Of a DNA stretch of 64,000 nucleotides, positions 27,452 to 39,004 are shown one piece after another. A program made the translations under genes and the position numbers. Each line of letters starts with the position of its first letter. Position 1 is the stretch's first letter. The stretch lies in assembly GCF_021654165.1 (NCBI RefSeq), contig NZ_JAKFZN010000002.1, forward strand, positions 115,001 through 179,000. The letters are read 5' to 3'. The notes beneath the pieces were generated by a model. That model was not told the origin of the DNA and searched no databases. It saw nothing but the letters and a program-made list of their open reading frames with translations. The stretch is from Nereida sp. MMG025. Its GTDB lineage: Bacteria; Pseudomonadota; Alphaproteobacteria; Rhodobacterales; Rhodobacteraceae.

Positions 27452-28159
27452 TTAGGTCGCCTTATCAGGAATGTCGATGGCAAGCCGTCGGCCAAGTGTG
27501 ACACCTTCGGGCGTGATGATCGTGTTATAGCACAAGATCTCAACCCCCGCCTGGACCGCAGATTGCAAAGCTGCTGCATATTTGAGATCAATATCCTGCG
27601 CGATAGACACCCTGTCGCAATCCGTGCGGGACACCAGATAGAACTGCACCGCACGATCCCCCCGCAAGGCCACAGATGACAGCTCCCCAAGATGTTTGGC
27701 GCCTCGCGCGGTGACGCTATCTGGAAATTCGGCCAAGCCGCTTGTGCGCATAAGCGTGACGGATTTCACCTCAACAAAACAAGGTGTCGCGCCATCTAAA
27801 AGGAAATCAATGCGGCTGTTCTGCCCGTATCTCTGTTCTGGACGAATGGCCTGATAGCCACAAAGCTCGGGAATTGAACCTGCTATCAAGGCCTCGCCGA
27901 CAACCCGATTGGCGACAGAGGTGTCGATGCACGTAAATCCCGCTTGCTCTACCAAACGCCAGCCAAATTTAAGCTTCTTTTTCGGGTCCGTGTTCGGCTC
28001 TAGCCAAACTTTTGTGCCCTCCTCCTTCAGCCCCATCATTGATCCAGGGTTTGGGCAATGGGCTGTCACCTCTTGACCGTCCTGCAATCGAACATCCGCC
28101 AAAAAGCGTTTGTAGCGACGGATAAGGGTTGCAGGGATGAGATCAGTTTGAAAGCGCAT
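27452..28159 (-). CDS. sfsA: SfsA family DNA/RNA nuclease-like protein
   Basis: The 235-residue protein, named sugar fermentation stimulation protein, contains a PD-(D/E)xK nuclease fold: RIDFLLDG and CFVEVKSVTL supply the Asp, Glu and Lys of the active site. An N-terminal OB-like part has FLADVRLQDGQEVTAHCPNPGSM, the family hallmark. DNA binding is reported for the family, and the cellular role is still poorly known. It is the first gene of the sfsA-map unit and is divergent from cinA with 49 nt between starts. Confidence 0.93.
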   Translation of the reverse strand: MRFQTDLIPATLIRRYKRFLADVRLQDGQEVTAHCPNPGSMMGLKEEGTKVWLEPNTDPKKKLKFGWRLVEQAGFTCIDTSVANRVVGEALIAGSIPELCGYQAIRPEQRYGQNSRIDFLLDGATPCFVEVKSVTLMRTSGLAEFPDSVTARGAKHLGELSSVALRGDRAVQFYLVSRTDCDRVSIAQDIDLKYAAALQSAVQAGVEILCYNTIITPEGVTLGRRLAIDIPDKAT

Positions 28160-28208
28160 GCCCCCTGCCCTATAGCCTAAGATAACAGATGTTAAGGGAG
28201 CCCATCAG

Positions 28209-28931
28209 ATGCCTAATCCAACTGCCGCCATGCTTGTGATCGGCGATGAAATTCTTTCGGGCCGCACCCGCGACGCCAATATGCACTACCTCGCTGGCGA
28301 ACTGACGAAAGTGGGCATCACACTGGGCGAGGTGCGTATCGTCAGCGATGACGCAGATGCGATTGTTGGGGCCGTCAAAAGCCTCTCGGATCGTTTTGAC
28401 ACCGTGTTCACAAGTGGTGGGATTGGCCCAACGCATGACGATATTACCGCCGATTGCATTGCACGGGCCTTTGGTGCGTCGATTGACGTACGTGATGACG
28501 CGCGGGCGTTACTTGCAGCACATTACAAACGCGCGGGCTCCGAGTTAAATGAGGCGCGGTTGCGCATGGCCCGCATCCCTGACGGCGCAAAACTCATCGA
28601 CAATCCAGTCAGCGTGGCTCCAGGCTTCACACTTGAAAACGTGCATGTCATGGCGGGTGTCCCAAGTGTGTTCCAAGCGATGGTCGCAAGCGTTCTGCCA
28701 ACGTTGACAGGCGGCGCGCCGCTCTTGTCTCAAAGCCTTCGCATCAACCGCGGCGAAGGGGATATCGCAGGGCCACTGGCCGCTTTGGCGCAACGCTACA
28801 CCGAGCTGTCAATTGGATCGTACCCTTTCCAAAAAGATGGGGCCTTTGGGGCAAATATCGTGATCCGCGGGACCGATGGTGCACAAATTGATGCCGCCAT
28901 GACAGAACTTGCCGCTCTTTTTCCTGAATGA
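28209..28931 (+). CDS. CinA-like molybdopterin-binding domain protein
   Basis: The 240-residue protein has only the N-terminal MoaB/MogA-like (COG1058) domain of CinA. The start MLVIGDEILSGRTRDANMHYLA and FTSGGIGPTHDDITADCIA are diagnostic. Full CinA has a C-terminal NMN deamidase domain, which is missing here, so the ADP-ribose pyrophosphatase-type activity of the N-domain is the only likely function. This shorter form is common and not a truncation artefact, because the next gene starts in a 4-nt overlap at a natural stop. It leads a four-gene operon. Confidence 0.9.
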   Translation: MPNPTAAMLVIGDEILSGRTRDANMHYLAGELTKVGITLGEVRIVSDDADAIVGAVKSLSDRFDTVFTSGGIGPTHDDITADCIARAFGASIDVRDDARALLAAHYKRAGSELNEARLRMARIPDGAKLIDNPVSVAPGFTLENVHVMAGVPSVFQAMVASVLPTLTGGAPLLSQSLRINRGEGDIAGPLAALAQRYTELSIGSYPFQKDGAFGANIVIRGTDGAQIDAAMTELAALFPE

Positions 28932-29611
28932 CGCCGGAACGCCTGTATCAAGCGATTGACGCCACTTGGCCTGCCGCAAAAATTTGGCGGGACGGTCCAT
29001 GGACCCACCGCGATGGCGCGGGCGGTGGCAGCCGTGTTTCAGCCACAACGCTGGATGGTCCGTTCGACCAATTACCCGACCGACCGCTTTTTATGGTGAA
29101 AAGCGGCCAAGACATGCTTGATCAGCATCTCGACGCTGCAGGTTATCTGATCAAAGATCCCGTAACGCTCTACAGCTGTCCCATTGATACATTCGCCCAA
29201 GAACCACCTGCTGTTTCTACGTTTGCAATTTGGGAACCCCTGGCAATCATGCGCGAGATAAGGGCAGCGGGCGGAATAGGGCCTGAACGTCTTGCAATCA
29301 TGCACCGCGCGCACCATCCCAAAACAGCCATTCTTGGCAGGCTTGCGGGAAAACCTGCCGCGACCGCATTTGTGGCGATAGATGGTGATCTGGCGATGCT
29401 GCATGCTTTGGAAGTCGCAGCGCCCCATCGGCGCGGCGGTATGGGGCGCTATATGATGCAGCGCGCAGCGATATGGGCCAAATTCAGTGGCGCCAAACAT
29501 ATCGCGGTTCTTGTCACAAAAGAGAACATGGGGGCCAATAGGCTTTATCAATCGCTTGGAATGATGCCCACCGCCTCGTATCATTACCGCATAAAGGGAG
29601 AGATCATATGA
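28928..29611 (+). CDS. GNAT family N-acetyltransferase
   Basis: This 227-residue acetyltransferase has an extra N-terminal domain (residues 1 to about 120, TPERLYQAIDATWPAAKIW). The GNAT core is at the C-terminus: LEVAAPHRRGGMGRYMMQRA is the acetyl-CoA pyrophosphate loop (R-x2-G-x-G/A pattern), followed by VLVTKENMGANRLYQSLGM. The acceptor is unknown. Its start overlaps the cinA-like stop (ATGA) and its stop overlaps the start of the next gene, so it is embedded in an operon. Confidence 0.88.
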   Translation: MTPERLYQAIDATWPAAKIWRDGPWTHRDGAGGGSRVSATTLDGPFDQLPDRPLFMVKSGQDMLDQHLDAAGYLIKDPVTLYSCPIDTFAQEPPAVSTFAIWEPLAIMREIRAAGGIGPERLAIMHRAHHPKTAILGRLAGKPAATAFVAIDGDLAMLHALEVAAPHRRGGMGRYMMQRAAIWAKFSGAKHIAVLVTKENMGANRLYQSLGMMPTASYHYRIKGEII

Positions 29612-30174
29612 CCAAAGAGCCAACCGCACTTGACCTGCCGATGGTTGATCAACTGCCCGACGATATCCAGAAGTATTTCGATGTCTGCCAAGACAAACTG
29701 GGGATGATACCGAATGTGTTGCAGGCCTACGCATTCGATATTGAAAAACTGCGCGCGTTTACCGGCATGTATAATGATCTGATGCTGGCAGAGAGCGGAC
29801 TGAGTAAATTGGAACGCGAAATGATTGCAGTGGTCGTGTCATCGATTAACAAATGTTTTTATTGCCTGACCGCACATGGGGCTGCGGTGCGCCAGCTGTC
29901 GGGCGATCCCGCTTTGGGCGAGATGATGGTGATGAATTGGCGCGCAGCCGATTTGGACGCACGCCAGACCGCCATGCTCGGGTTTGCGGAAAAAGTGACA
30001 AAAGCAAGCGCTGAAATTACCGAAGACGACCGGAACGCGCTGCGCGGCGTTGGGTTTGGTGAGCGCGATATCTGGGACATCGCGGCTGTCGTAGGTTTCT
30101 TCAATATGTCCAACAGGATGGCCAGCGCCGTCGATATGCGCCCTAATCCTGAATATCATGCCCAAGCCCGATAA
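29608..30174 (+). CDS. Peroxidase-related (AhpD-like carboxymuconolactone decarboxylase fold) protein
   Basis: The 188-residue protein is of the uncharacterised peroxidase-related subfamily of the AhpD/CMD fold. LSKLEREMIAVVVSSINKCFYCLTAHG holds the C-x2-C-x3-H motif, whose two Cys form the redox pair and whose His is part of the proton relay. The family has peroxidase or disulfide reductase activity in AhpD; here activity is inferred. It overlaps the GNAT gene by 4 nt and precedes the OmpA gene by about 15 nt. Confidence 0.9.
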   Translation: MTKEPTALDLPMVDQLPDDIQKYFDVCQDKLGMIPNVLQAYAFDIEKLRAFTGMYNDLMLAESGLSKLEREMIAVVVSSINKCFYCLTAHGAAVRQLSGDPALGEMMVMNWRAADLDARQTAMLGFAEKVTKASAEITEDDRNALRGVGFGERDIWDIAAVVGFFNMSNRMASAVDMRPNPEYHAQAR

Positions 30175-30189
30175 AGCGACACACGCGTG

Positions 30190-31113
30190 ATGGTTCGCCG
30201 GTTTCTTCCACTGTTGGTTTTTGCTGCCTCGGCAAGCTATGGCGCAGTATTGGACCTGCCAAGCAACGCAGCCCAAACCCGCGAAGAAAAAAGTGGCGCG
30301 GCGGAACTGAACGTGCCAACGGCGCCATTCAACAATGGCAAAGTCCCCGGTGTGACATTTGAAGGGCAACTGACGACACAGGCATGGCGGATTGATGCAG
30401 CGGGGATCACGTCGCTTCAGTTGCTTGATCCGCTTCGCACTCAGCTTCTGGACGCGGGGTTTGAGATCACTTTTGAATGTCGGGACACAGAATGCGGCGG
30501 CTTTGATTTTCGCTTTGCGCTCGATCTTTTGCCCGCACCAGACATGTTCGTCAGTCTGGGTGATTTCTACTTTCTATCCGCAACAAAAGAAGACGAAGCG
30601 GTCACCCTTTTGACAAGCCGTTCAAGCACTTCTGGCTATTTGCAGATTTCACACATCAGTCCCGATGGTGCGACACCTTTTGTAGATAGCGATGCCGCGC
30701 CAGCACGACAAATCGCCGTAAGTAACAGCACAACCGATGATATTATCGCAAGCCTTGAGGCAAAGGGATTTGCTATTCTTGGCGACCTGACGTTTGAAAC
30801 AGGCTCGTCCAATCTTGGCGAGATTGAATTCCCCTCACTTCAAATTTTGGCAGAGTATTTGCTGAGCAATCCAAACAGACGCGTTGGTTTGGTCGGTCAT
30901 ACCGATAGCGAGGGATCGCTAGACGGAAATATCGCGCTGTCGAAAAGACGGGCAAGCGCGGTGCTCGAAAGACTGGTGAGCCGCTACAACATCCCACGCG
31001 CGCAATTAGAAGCAGAAGGCATGGGATACCTTAGTCCGATCGCCAGCAATTTGACCGAAGAAGGACGACAACAAAACCGTCGTGTAGAAGTGATTATCAC
31101 CTCCACAAACTGA
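30190..31113 (+). CDS. OmpA family outer-membrane protein with peptidoglycan-binding domain
   Basis: The 307-residue protein has a signal peptide (FLPLLVFAASASYGA), a beta-rich middle part (residues about 25-190) without clear porin repeats, and a C-terminal OmpA domain. The latter shows GDLTFETGSSNL, GLVGHTDSEGSLDGN, LSKRRASAVLERLV and QNRRVEVIIT; the Asp and Arg residues that bind diaminopimelate are present. It probably tethers the outer membrane to the wall. The start may be ATG at 30190 or GTG at 30187; I use the ATG. It ends an operon closed by a terminator. Confidence 0.88.
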   Translation: MVRRFLPLLVFAASASYGAVLDLPSNAAQTREEKSGAAELNVPTAPFNNGKVPGVTFEGQLTTQAWRIDAAGITSLQLLDPLRTQLLDAGFEITFECRDTECGGFDFRFALDLLPAPDMFVSLGDFYFLSATKEDEAVTLLTSRSSTSGYLQISHISPDGATPFVDSDAAPARQIAVSNSTTDDIIASLEAKGFAILGDLTFETGSSNLGEIEFPSLQILAEYLLSNPNRRVGLVGHTDSEGSLDGNIALSKRRASAVLERLVSRYNIPRAQLEAEGMGYLSPIASNLTEEGRQQNRRVEVIITSTN

Positions 31114-31118
31114 CAAAC

Positions 31119-31155
31119 AAAAAGGGCACCACAGATACTCTGGGCGCCCTTTTTG
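31119..31155. terminator. Bidirectional terminator between OmpA and LysR genes
   Basis: The arms AAAAGGGC-ACC and GG-GCGCCCTTTTT form a hairpin around 31119-31155 with T/A runs on both sides, suiting the convergent genes ending at 31113 and 31168. Confidence 0.8.
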
Positions 31156-31167
31156 AATTCTAACAAG

Positions 31168-32073
31168 TTACCACTGATCGGGGCCCTTATCTGCAAAAGT
31201 GTGCGCCAGAAAGTCAATGAAAGCGCGGACCTTGGGCTGCGTGAAGCGGCCAGGGGGATAGACCGCATAGATGCCTTGGGTTTCCAGCGGCAAATCAGGG
31301 ATCGCTTCTTCAACAAGCCCTTGTGCTTCGGCTTCCGCGTAAAGGAAGCTTGGCAAATACGCGATGCCCAAACCGCTGATCGCGGCGTTCAACAACGACT
31401 GGCCATCATTTACTGTCAACCAACCCGCAGTGCGCACTTGACGCTTCTCACCTGACGGCGCAGTCAATTTCCAGACATTGCCCGATGACTGGTTCGAATA
31501 ATGCAGCAGCTTATGCTCGTTCAGGTCATCGATCTTTTGGGGACGGCCGTGTTTTTCAAAATACTCTGGCGACGCAATCATCCGTTTGGTTGTTTCGGTC
31601 AACTTTCTGGCACGCAGGGTGCTGTCTTCAAGTTCACCGATGCGAACCGCCATGTCGAAACCTTCGGAAATCAGCTCAACATAGCGATTGTTGAGCACCA
31701 TATTCACGGTGATATCCGGAAATTCAGCCAAAAAGTCGCCCAGTACAGGCGAGAGATGATTTACACCGAAATCTGTCGCAACACTGATCCGCAGCAGGCC
31801 AGATGGCGCGCTTTGCATGGATGTCACTAGAGCATCTGCCTCACCTGCATCGTTCAATACGCGCCGCGCACGATCATAGTAGGCCAAGCCAATCTCAGTG
31901 GGGCTCACCCGGCGTGTGGTTCGGTTCAAAAGCCGCGCACCAAGGCGGGCCTCCAAGGACGATACGTGCTTTGAAACGGCAGATTTTGAAATCCCCATCT
32001 TTTTAGCAGCATCTGTAAATCCACCTTGATCCACAACAGTGGCGAAGGCTTGCATTTCGGTCAGGCGGTCCAT
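31168..32073 (-). CDS. LysR family transcriptional regulator
   Basis: This 301-residue LTTR is of the CrgA/DmlR-like subgroup. The helix-turn-helix FATVVDQGGFTDAAKKMGISKSAVSKHV opens the protein and LEARLGARLLNRTTRRV is the wing. The effector-binding domain spans residues about 90-295. The start at 32073 is preferred because AGAGGTAG lies upstream; a longer frame has no site. It lies between convergent OmpA and fadH on the same strand, and its target is not evident. The 171-nt gap upstream, up to the fadH stop, shows nothing I recognise. Confidence 0.93.
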   Translation of the reverse strand: MDRLTEMQAFATVVDQGGFTDAAKKMGISKSAVSKHVSSLEARLGARLLNRTTRRVSPTEIGLAYYDRARRVLNDAGEADALVTSMQSAPSGLLRISVATDFGVNHLSPVLGDFLAEFPDITVNMVLNNRYVELISEGFDMAVRIGELEDSTLRARKLTETTKRMIASPEYFEKHGRPQKIDDLNEHKLLHYSNQSSGNVWKLTAPSGEKRQVRTAGWLTVNDGQSLLNAAISGLGIAYLPSFLYAEAEAQGLVEEAIPDLPLETQGIYAVYPPGRFTQPKVRAFIDFLAHTFADKGPDQW

Positions 32074-32244
32074 TGATCTACCTCTGGGCTCATTTGCGTC
32101 GAGGATCATCTATGGGGGGGAATTCGGGCGCAAACGGGGCAGCATCCCGACAATAGCAGGGTTTTACTGGGAACGTTTCGGGGCAGGAAACAGATGAACA
32201 GTCTGCGCCAACTGTTTCCGCGCCATCCGTTTACGGGGTATTCG

Positions 32245-34281
<2,037 letters not shown>

Positions 34282-34373
34282 TTAGGTTACAGGAAACATA
34301 TCCGCGCGCGCCGCAAAGTCATGCCAAACGCCGCGTCAAACATTGATAGTGAGCCAAAAACGACAAACTGGTT

Positions 34374-34742
34374 TCAGGTCGTTTCAACGCAATGACGGCG
34401 GAAGGCGCGTTTGAGCATATCAAGCTCGGAGCGCAGCAACGACATCTCACCGCGGATATCGTCTTTCAGATCATCGCCAGCCATCGATGTAATCACTTCA
34501 AGGGTCTCACCCGTGGCGGTCGCAGATATCAGGGCCGTGTGAACCCCGTCCGACAGCATTTCGATTGGCAAAGGCACCCGCAAGGTAAACCTGCCGGCAA
34601 TATCCGTTTGGCCGATCTCTACGCCCTCAATCGGCTTTTCTAGAAACGTAACGACGACTTCAGGCAATCCATCGGCAACGTCGAGCAAACCTTCCCAAAC
34701 TCCAGATTGAAGGCGGGTTTTGGTCACTTGGATCTCGCTCAT
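34374..34742 (-). CDS. Conserved hypothetical protein, 122 aa
   Basis: I do not recognise this protein. It is soluble, with no signal peptide. The first 80 residues look beta-rich (TKTRLQSGVWEGLLDVA, VVVTFLEKPI, AGRFTLRVPLPIEML), possibly a small Ig-like or carbohydrate-binding-like fold. Residues about 92-118 (DIRGEMSLLRSELDMLKRAF) form an amphipathic helix suited to coiled-coil dimerisation. The start at 34742 has AGGAAAGG upstream. It lies 22 nt after the 257-aa neighbour, in the same direction, so the two are probably co-transcribed. Confidence 0.6.
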   Translation of the reverse strand: MSEIQVTKTRLQSGVWEGLLDVADGLPEVVVTFLEKPIEGVEIGQTDIAGRFTLRVPLPIEMLSDGVHTALISATATGETLEVITSMAGDDLKDDIRGEMSLLRSELDMLKRAFRRHCVETT

Positions 34743-34764
34743 GATATGACCTTTCCTGACATTA

Positions 34765-35538
34765 CTAGAATTCTGCCCGCGGTTGGCGGCTGAAGGTAAG
34801 ATCGCGCAAAACAATCTGATTCATCTCCGGGCCTTCAAAAATCAAATCGACCCACATACGTTCAACACGCTTTTCGTTGATCTTGGTGTAGGCCAGATCG
34901 AATTCTACCATCACCTCGTCTTGGCCCAGTGGCAACTCACGCACGATTTGGTCTGTGTTTGGCCCGTGCTTCACATTCAAACGCACAAAAATTTCGAGCG
35001 GCTTTTCGGTCTCGACAACTGCATCCATACGCACAAGATGGCGCTTCTTGAGACCTTGGACCGACTCGTGCGGCAAATCCAAAACCACCGATAGAAACGA
35101 TCCATCAAAGCGAAACACATCCATGCGCACACCAAACGGCGCAAGATCACTTTGGCGTTGATTGCGCAGTTGGCGCAATGTCATCTCTGAAATATCGCAA
35201 TCATGGAAAATCGTTGCCTGCGATCCAAACCCCGTTTTGTTTTGTACCGCCGCAATGCCGTTTGGGCTCAACGGTCCACGCCAGGCTTCGGGGCGCCATG
35301 CCCAATCGCTGTCGTGGGGCACTTGCATGGCATTGGAATCCTGAAGCGGAAGCGCCAGACGGCTGTCCGCTACAAAGGCCAACTCATCCAGATAGCGCTT
35401 TAATTCGCGTGCCCGCGCGCGTTGTTTGCGCAAGCGCGACAAAGGCGCCGATTGCGCACGGCTGGCCGCAGCACGCCAGCGGCGCAACACGCGCCGATGC
35501 AAAAAGCGCTCTAGTGGTTTGACGGTAAGCCTGCTCAT
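34765..35538 (-). CDS. Conserved roseobacter protein, DUF6478-like
   Basis: The 257-residue soluble protein has a very basic N-terminal 50 residues (VLRRWRAAASRAQ, RLRKQRARARELKRYLD), then a beta-rich domain (SQATIFHDCDISEMTLRQLRN, FDGSFLSVVLDLP, RMWVDLIFEGPEMNQ). I associate this architecture with an alphaproteobacterial protein of unknown function (DUF6478), from memory and without a search. No catalytic motif is visible. Its neighbours are the small protein at 34374 and a lipoprotein upstream, all on the same strand downstream of ilvD. Confidence 0.65.
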   Translation of the reverse strand: MSRLTVKPLERFLHRRVLRRWRAAASRAQSAPLSRLRKQRARARELKRYLDELAFVADSRLALPLQDSNAMQVPHDSDWAWRPEAWRGPLSPNGIAAVQNKTGFGSQATIFHDCDISEMTLRQLRNQRQSDLAPFGVRMDVFRFDGSFLSVVLDLPHESVQGLKKRHLVRMDAVVETEKPLEIFVRLNVKHGPNTDQIVRELPLGQDEVMVEFDLAYTKINEKRVERMWVDLIFEGPEMNQIVLRDLTFSRQPRAEF

Positions 35539-35593
35539 TGGAACCCGAGTCGGTGTTTGAATGTTTCTTATACGGAAACAATAAACAAATTCA

Positions 35594-36256
35594 CTACCTT
35601 AGCGAGCCTAGGAGCCCCTTTTTTCCCGTTTGGGCATCATTTTGCGAATTTGCTGCACGCAGTTGGGTCAGATACGTTCTCAAAATCTTCAGCCCGTCTT
35701 GCTCGCTCACCTGATTTTTGCCGTATCCACCCGACGTGATTGTAACGGCCCTGCCCTCGATCACGGTCACAGCACGCCAATGGGTTTGATAGCCACGCCC
35801 AAAGGGGGTCGCGCTTGTATCTTGCACACGCACGAAAAACGTATCGGGTTGGGGCCATGTTCCAAGCACAGTCACCGTCTGGGGAACGCCTGTGCGACTG
35901 ATAAGCGCTTTCGCATCGTCACTTTTGAAGAACGCATCCAGCTCTTCTGGGCTACCCAAACCATCGCCAGACACGCGACCACCAATGGAAGTCGTCAAAA
36001 CGGCAATAGGCTCGGGCCAATCAAAACCGTCGCGCCCCAATGATCGACACGGCAAGATGACAGTGCCGTCCGAAGAACTGCTTTCATGATCAACGCAAAA
36101 GCCGATAGGCGCACGGATCTGCAAGCCCCCCACAACTGTTTCCGTCAGCGATATTTTTGCGTCACCTTTTTGTTGCGCAACGGGAAGCGTATCGCACCCC
36201 GCGACTGCAACCAGACACGCAAGTCCCGCAAGACCCTTAGAGGTCCATGTAAACAT
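35594..36256 (-). CDS. Predicted lipoprotein, 220 aa
   Basis: I do not recognise this protein. It has a lipoprotein signal ([13 protein letters not shown], lipobox VAGC at Cys21), so it is attached to the inner or outer membrane from the periplasmic side. The mature part is a mixed domain with two Cys (FCVDHESSS and ILPCRSLG) that could form a disulfide. Its C-terminus is polar. Its start lies 20 nt inside the 3' end of ilvD in another frame, so it depends on read-through from ilvD. The link to branched-chain amino acid synthesis is positional only. Confidence 0.7.
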   Translation of the reverse strand: MFTWTSKGLAGLACLVAVAGCDTLPVAQQKGDAKISLTETVVGGLQIRAPIGFCVDHESSSSDGTVILPCRSLGRDGFDWPEPIAVLTTSIGGRVSGDGLGSPEELDAFFKSDDAKALISRTGVPQTVTVLGTWPQPDTFFVRVQDTSATPFGRGYQTHWRAVTVIEGRAVTITSGGYGKNQVSEQDGLKILRTYLTQLRAANSQNDAQTGKKGLLGSLR

Positions 36257-37964
36257 GGCGTTCTTTCTTCGCTCCAGGGTGGGTCACGGCACCAAGCCGT
36301 GTAGATCCGACAAGCTGCGCGTATTTGTAAAGCGCACCGCTGGCGTAAATCGTTTCCCTGGCGCCCTTCCAGTCGGCTTTGCGCGCGTCCAGTTCCTCGT
36401 CGGTCAGGTCTACCGACAATTCACCGGTAATGGCGTTGATGGTAATGACGTCACCGTCTTTCAGCATCCCGATGGGGCCACCGTGCGCGGCCTCGGGTCC
36501 AACGTGTCCAACACAGAAACCCCGTGTCGCACCTGAAAAACGGCCATCTGTGATAAGCGCAACTTTCTTACCCATACCCTGGCCCGATAGCGCCGCGGTT
36601 GTGGCAAGCATTTCGCGCATACCCGGACCGCCAGCAGGACCCTCATTACGAATAACAAGGACTTCACCCTCTTCATATTGGCGCTGTTTTACGGCCTCAA
36701 AAGCATCTTCTTCACACTCAAAGACGCGGGCTGGCCCTGTGAACGATTGTTCCTGCGTATTCATGCCGGCCACTTTTACAATCGCGCCTTCTGGCGCCAA
36801 GTTGCCTTTTAGACCAACAACACCACCCGTTTTCGTCAGTGGGGCGTCGATGGGGTAGATCACTTTCCCATCCGCTTCGAGGCTTACTTTGTCCAGTTCT
36901 TCACCAATGGAATATCCAGTGACAGTCATGCAGTCCTCATGGACCAGACCTGCTTTGCGCAGCTCTTTCATCACGACAGGAACGCCACCCGCTTCATAAA
37001 GATCTTTGGCAACATATTGGCCGCCAGGCTTCAGATCGACAAAATAAGGCGTGTCGCGGAAAATCTCGCAGACGTCATCAAGATCAAAGTCGATGCCAGC
37101 TTCATGCGCAATCGCGGGCAAGTGCAGCCCCGCGTTGGTTGACCCGCCCGTGCAAGCCACAACGCGTGCCGCGTTTTGAAGGCTCTCCAACGTAACGATG
37201 TCACGTGCGCGGATGTTTTTTTCGATCAGGCGCATCACCGCTTCACCCGATGCCACACCGTATTGATCACGGCTTTCGTAGGGCGCAGGCGCACCCGCAG
37301 AATTGGGCAGAGCAAGACCAATCGCTTCAGAAACACACGCCATCGTGTTGGCCGTAAACTGGCCGCCACAAGCACCGGCCGAAGGACAGGCGACGCGCTC
37401 AAGCGTGCGCAGGGCTTCGTCACTCATATTGCCCGCTTGGTGCTGACCAACCGCTTCAAACACATCCTGAACCGTCACGTCCTTGCCATCCAAGCGGCCC
37501 GGCAAAATCGATCCACCGTAGATGAAAACGGAAGGCGTATTCAAACGCACCATCGCCATCATCATACCCGGAAGGGATTTGTCGCAACCGGCAAGGCCGA
37601 CAATCGCATCATAGCAGTGTCCACGCATCGTCAGCTCGACGGTATCAGCAATCGCTTCACGCGATGCCAAAGACGAGCGCATCCCCTCGTGGCCCATAGC
37701 AATACCGTCGGTCACGGTGATCGTCGTAAATTCACGCGGTGTGCCTTTGGCCGATTTGACGCCCAGTTTCACCGCCTGCGCCTGACGATTCAGCGAGATG
37801 TTGCACGGCGCAGCTTCGTTCCAGCAGGTCGCGACACCAACCAAAGGCTGTGCGATTTCTTCTTCCGTCAGGCCCATAGCGTAGTAATACGAACGGTGCG
37901 GCGCGCGCGAAGGACCCTCGGTCACATGGCGGCTTGGTAGCTTTGACTTATCGACCTTCGACAT
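36237..37964 (-). CDS. ilvD: Dihydroxy-acid dehydratase
   Basis: This 575-residue iron-sulfur enzyme carries out the third step of isoleucine/valine synthesis, dehydrating 2,3-dihydroxy acids to 2-keto acids. Cluster Cys residues are in [18 protein letters not shown] and CPSAGACGG, the usual trio region. The C-terminal half holds [25 protein letters not shown], the substrate and Mg site with the essential Ser. Length and motifs are those of the bacterial [2Fe-2S]/[4Fe-4S] IlvD family. No other ilv gene is in the window. The start at 37964 has GGGAG upstream. Confidence 0.97.
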   Translation of the reverse strand: MSKVDKSKLPSRHVTEGPSRAPHRSYYYAMGLTEEEIAQPLVGVATCWNEAAPCNISLNRQAQAVKLGVKSAKGTPREFTTITVTDGIAMGHEGMRSSLASREAIADTVELTMRGHCYDAIVGLAGCDKSLPGMMMAMVRLNTPSVFIYGGSILPGRLDGKDVTVQDVFEAVGQHQAGNMSDEALRTLERVACPSAGACGGQFTANTMACVSEAIGLALPNSAGAPAPYESRDQYGVASGEAVMRLIEKNIRARDIVTLESLQNAARVVACTGGSTNAGLHLPAIAHEAGIDFDLDDVCEIFRDTPYFVDLKPGGQYVAKDLYEAGGVPVVMKELRKAGLVHEDCMTVTGYSIGEELDKVSLEADGKVIYPIDAPLTKTGGVVGLKGNLAPEGAIVKVAGMNTQEQSFTGPARVFECEEDAFEAVKQRQYEEGEVLVIRNEGPAGGPGMREMLATTAALSGQGMGKKVALITDGRFSGATRGFCVGHVGPEAAHGGPIGMLKDGDVITINAITGELSVDLTDEELDARKADWKGARETIYASGALYKYAQLVGSTRLGAVTHPGAKKERHVYMDL

Positions 37965-38074
37965 TTGGCTGGAACTCCCTCAAATTTGCTTGGCAACGGG
38001 ATAAGCCAGCATATGGCTCTATACAAGCATGATTGCCGCTTGAGACTTCGCGCTGTGCAGTCCAATGTCGTGCC

Positions 38075-38950
38075 ATGTCCTACAATGATCACCACTATCT
38101 TATCGATCCAGCCCGCCCGCGATCCGAAATCTGGCGCACGGTCCTGGGCAGTGGCCTGATCCTTGGGGTTTACATGGGGCTGCTTGTTGGCTTGTTTTTC
38201 GTTTTGGAAAGCACCTTCGGCATTGATTTTGTGGTGTCGCTGTTCGACGGGGCGACCCCGGCCGCGATGGCAAGCCTGCTTGCAACATTCCTGTTCATGA
38301 CATTCGGCGTCTGGTGCGCGATGCGCCTTTTGCACAAGCGCGCGTTTGCAAGCCTTCTGGGGCCTCAGGAATGGCTTGTCCCGCAATTTGGGCGCGCAAT
38401 GGTCGCTTTAATCGCACTTACCATCGTATCGCTTTTGATACCGACAGGTGATCTGATGGACGATCTGTCGCTCAATATGCCCGTTGGCCGTTGGTTGATG
38501 TTCCTGCTGCCCGCCTTGGTCTTGGTTTTCATCCAGATTAGCGCAGAGGAATTTGTATTTCGTGGCTATCTGCAAAGCCAACTTGCCGCGCGGTTCAACT
38601 CGCCCTTTGTCTGGATGCTGATCCCGTCATTGCTGTTCGGTGTGCTGCACCACAGCCCAAGTGAATACGGAAGCAACGCGATATTTATCACGCTCTGGGC
38701 CGTGATTTTTGGCGCACTTGCCGCCGATCTGACAGCGCGGTCCGGCACGCTTGGCCCTGCACTGGCGCTGCATTTTGCCAACAACGTATCGGCCATGCTT
38801 TTCGTTGGTGTGGACGGAACGCTGTCGGGTTTTGCGCTCTACACGCTTCCTATTGATCCAAGCGATCCTGACTTACTGCCACTCATCTGGATCGATCTGG
38901 TAGCCATGTTCGTAGCTTGGCTGGCCGTGCGCGTTGCCATACGTCGCTGA
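38075..38950 (+). CDS. CPBP family intramembrane glutamic endopeptidase
   Basis: The 291-residue polytopic membrane protein has roughly eight hydrophobic segments. It carries the ABI/CPBP motifs: EEFVFRGYLQ (the catalytic Glu pair and Arg), FGVLHHSPSEYG (FxxxH) and ALHFANNVSA (HxxxN). These are the active-site elements of Rce1-like glutamic proteases. Substrates are unknown in bacteria. The start at 38075 gives a sensible cytoplasmic N-terminus (MSYNDHHYLIDPARP). It lies just upstream of accD with a 54-nt gap and runs in the same direction. Confidence 0.9.
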   Translation: MSYNDHHYLIDPARPRSEIWRTVLGSGLILGVYMGLLVGLFFVLESTFGIDFVVSLFDGATPAAMASLLATFLFMTFGVWCAMRLLHKRAFASLLGPQEWLVPQFGRAMVALIALTIVSLLIPTGDLMDDLSLNMPVGRWLMFLLPALVLVFIQISAEEFVFRGYLQSQLAARFNSPFVWMLIPSLLFGVLHHSPSEYGSNAIFITLWAVIFGALAADLTARSGTLGPALALHFANNVSAMLFVGVDGTLSGFALYTLPIDPSDPDLLPLIWIDLVAMFVAWLAVRVAIRR

Positions 38951-39004
38951 TTGCAATTCGCGTCACACACACTTATTTGGACCTAACGTTAGCAGGGAAA
39001 ACCC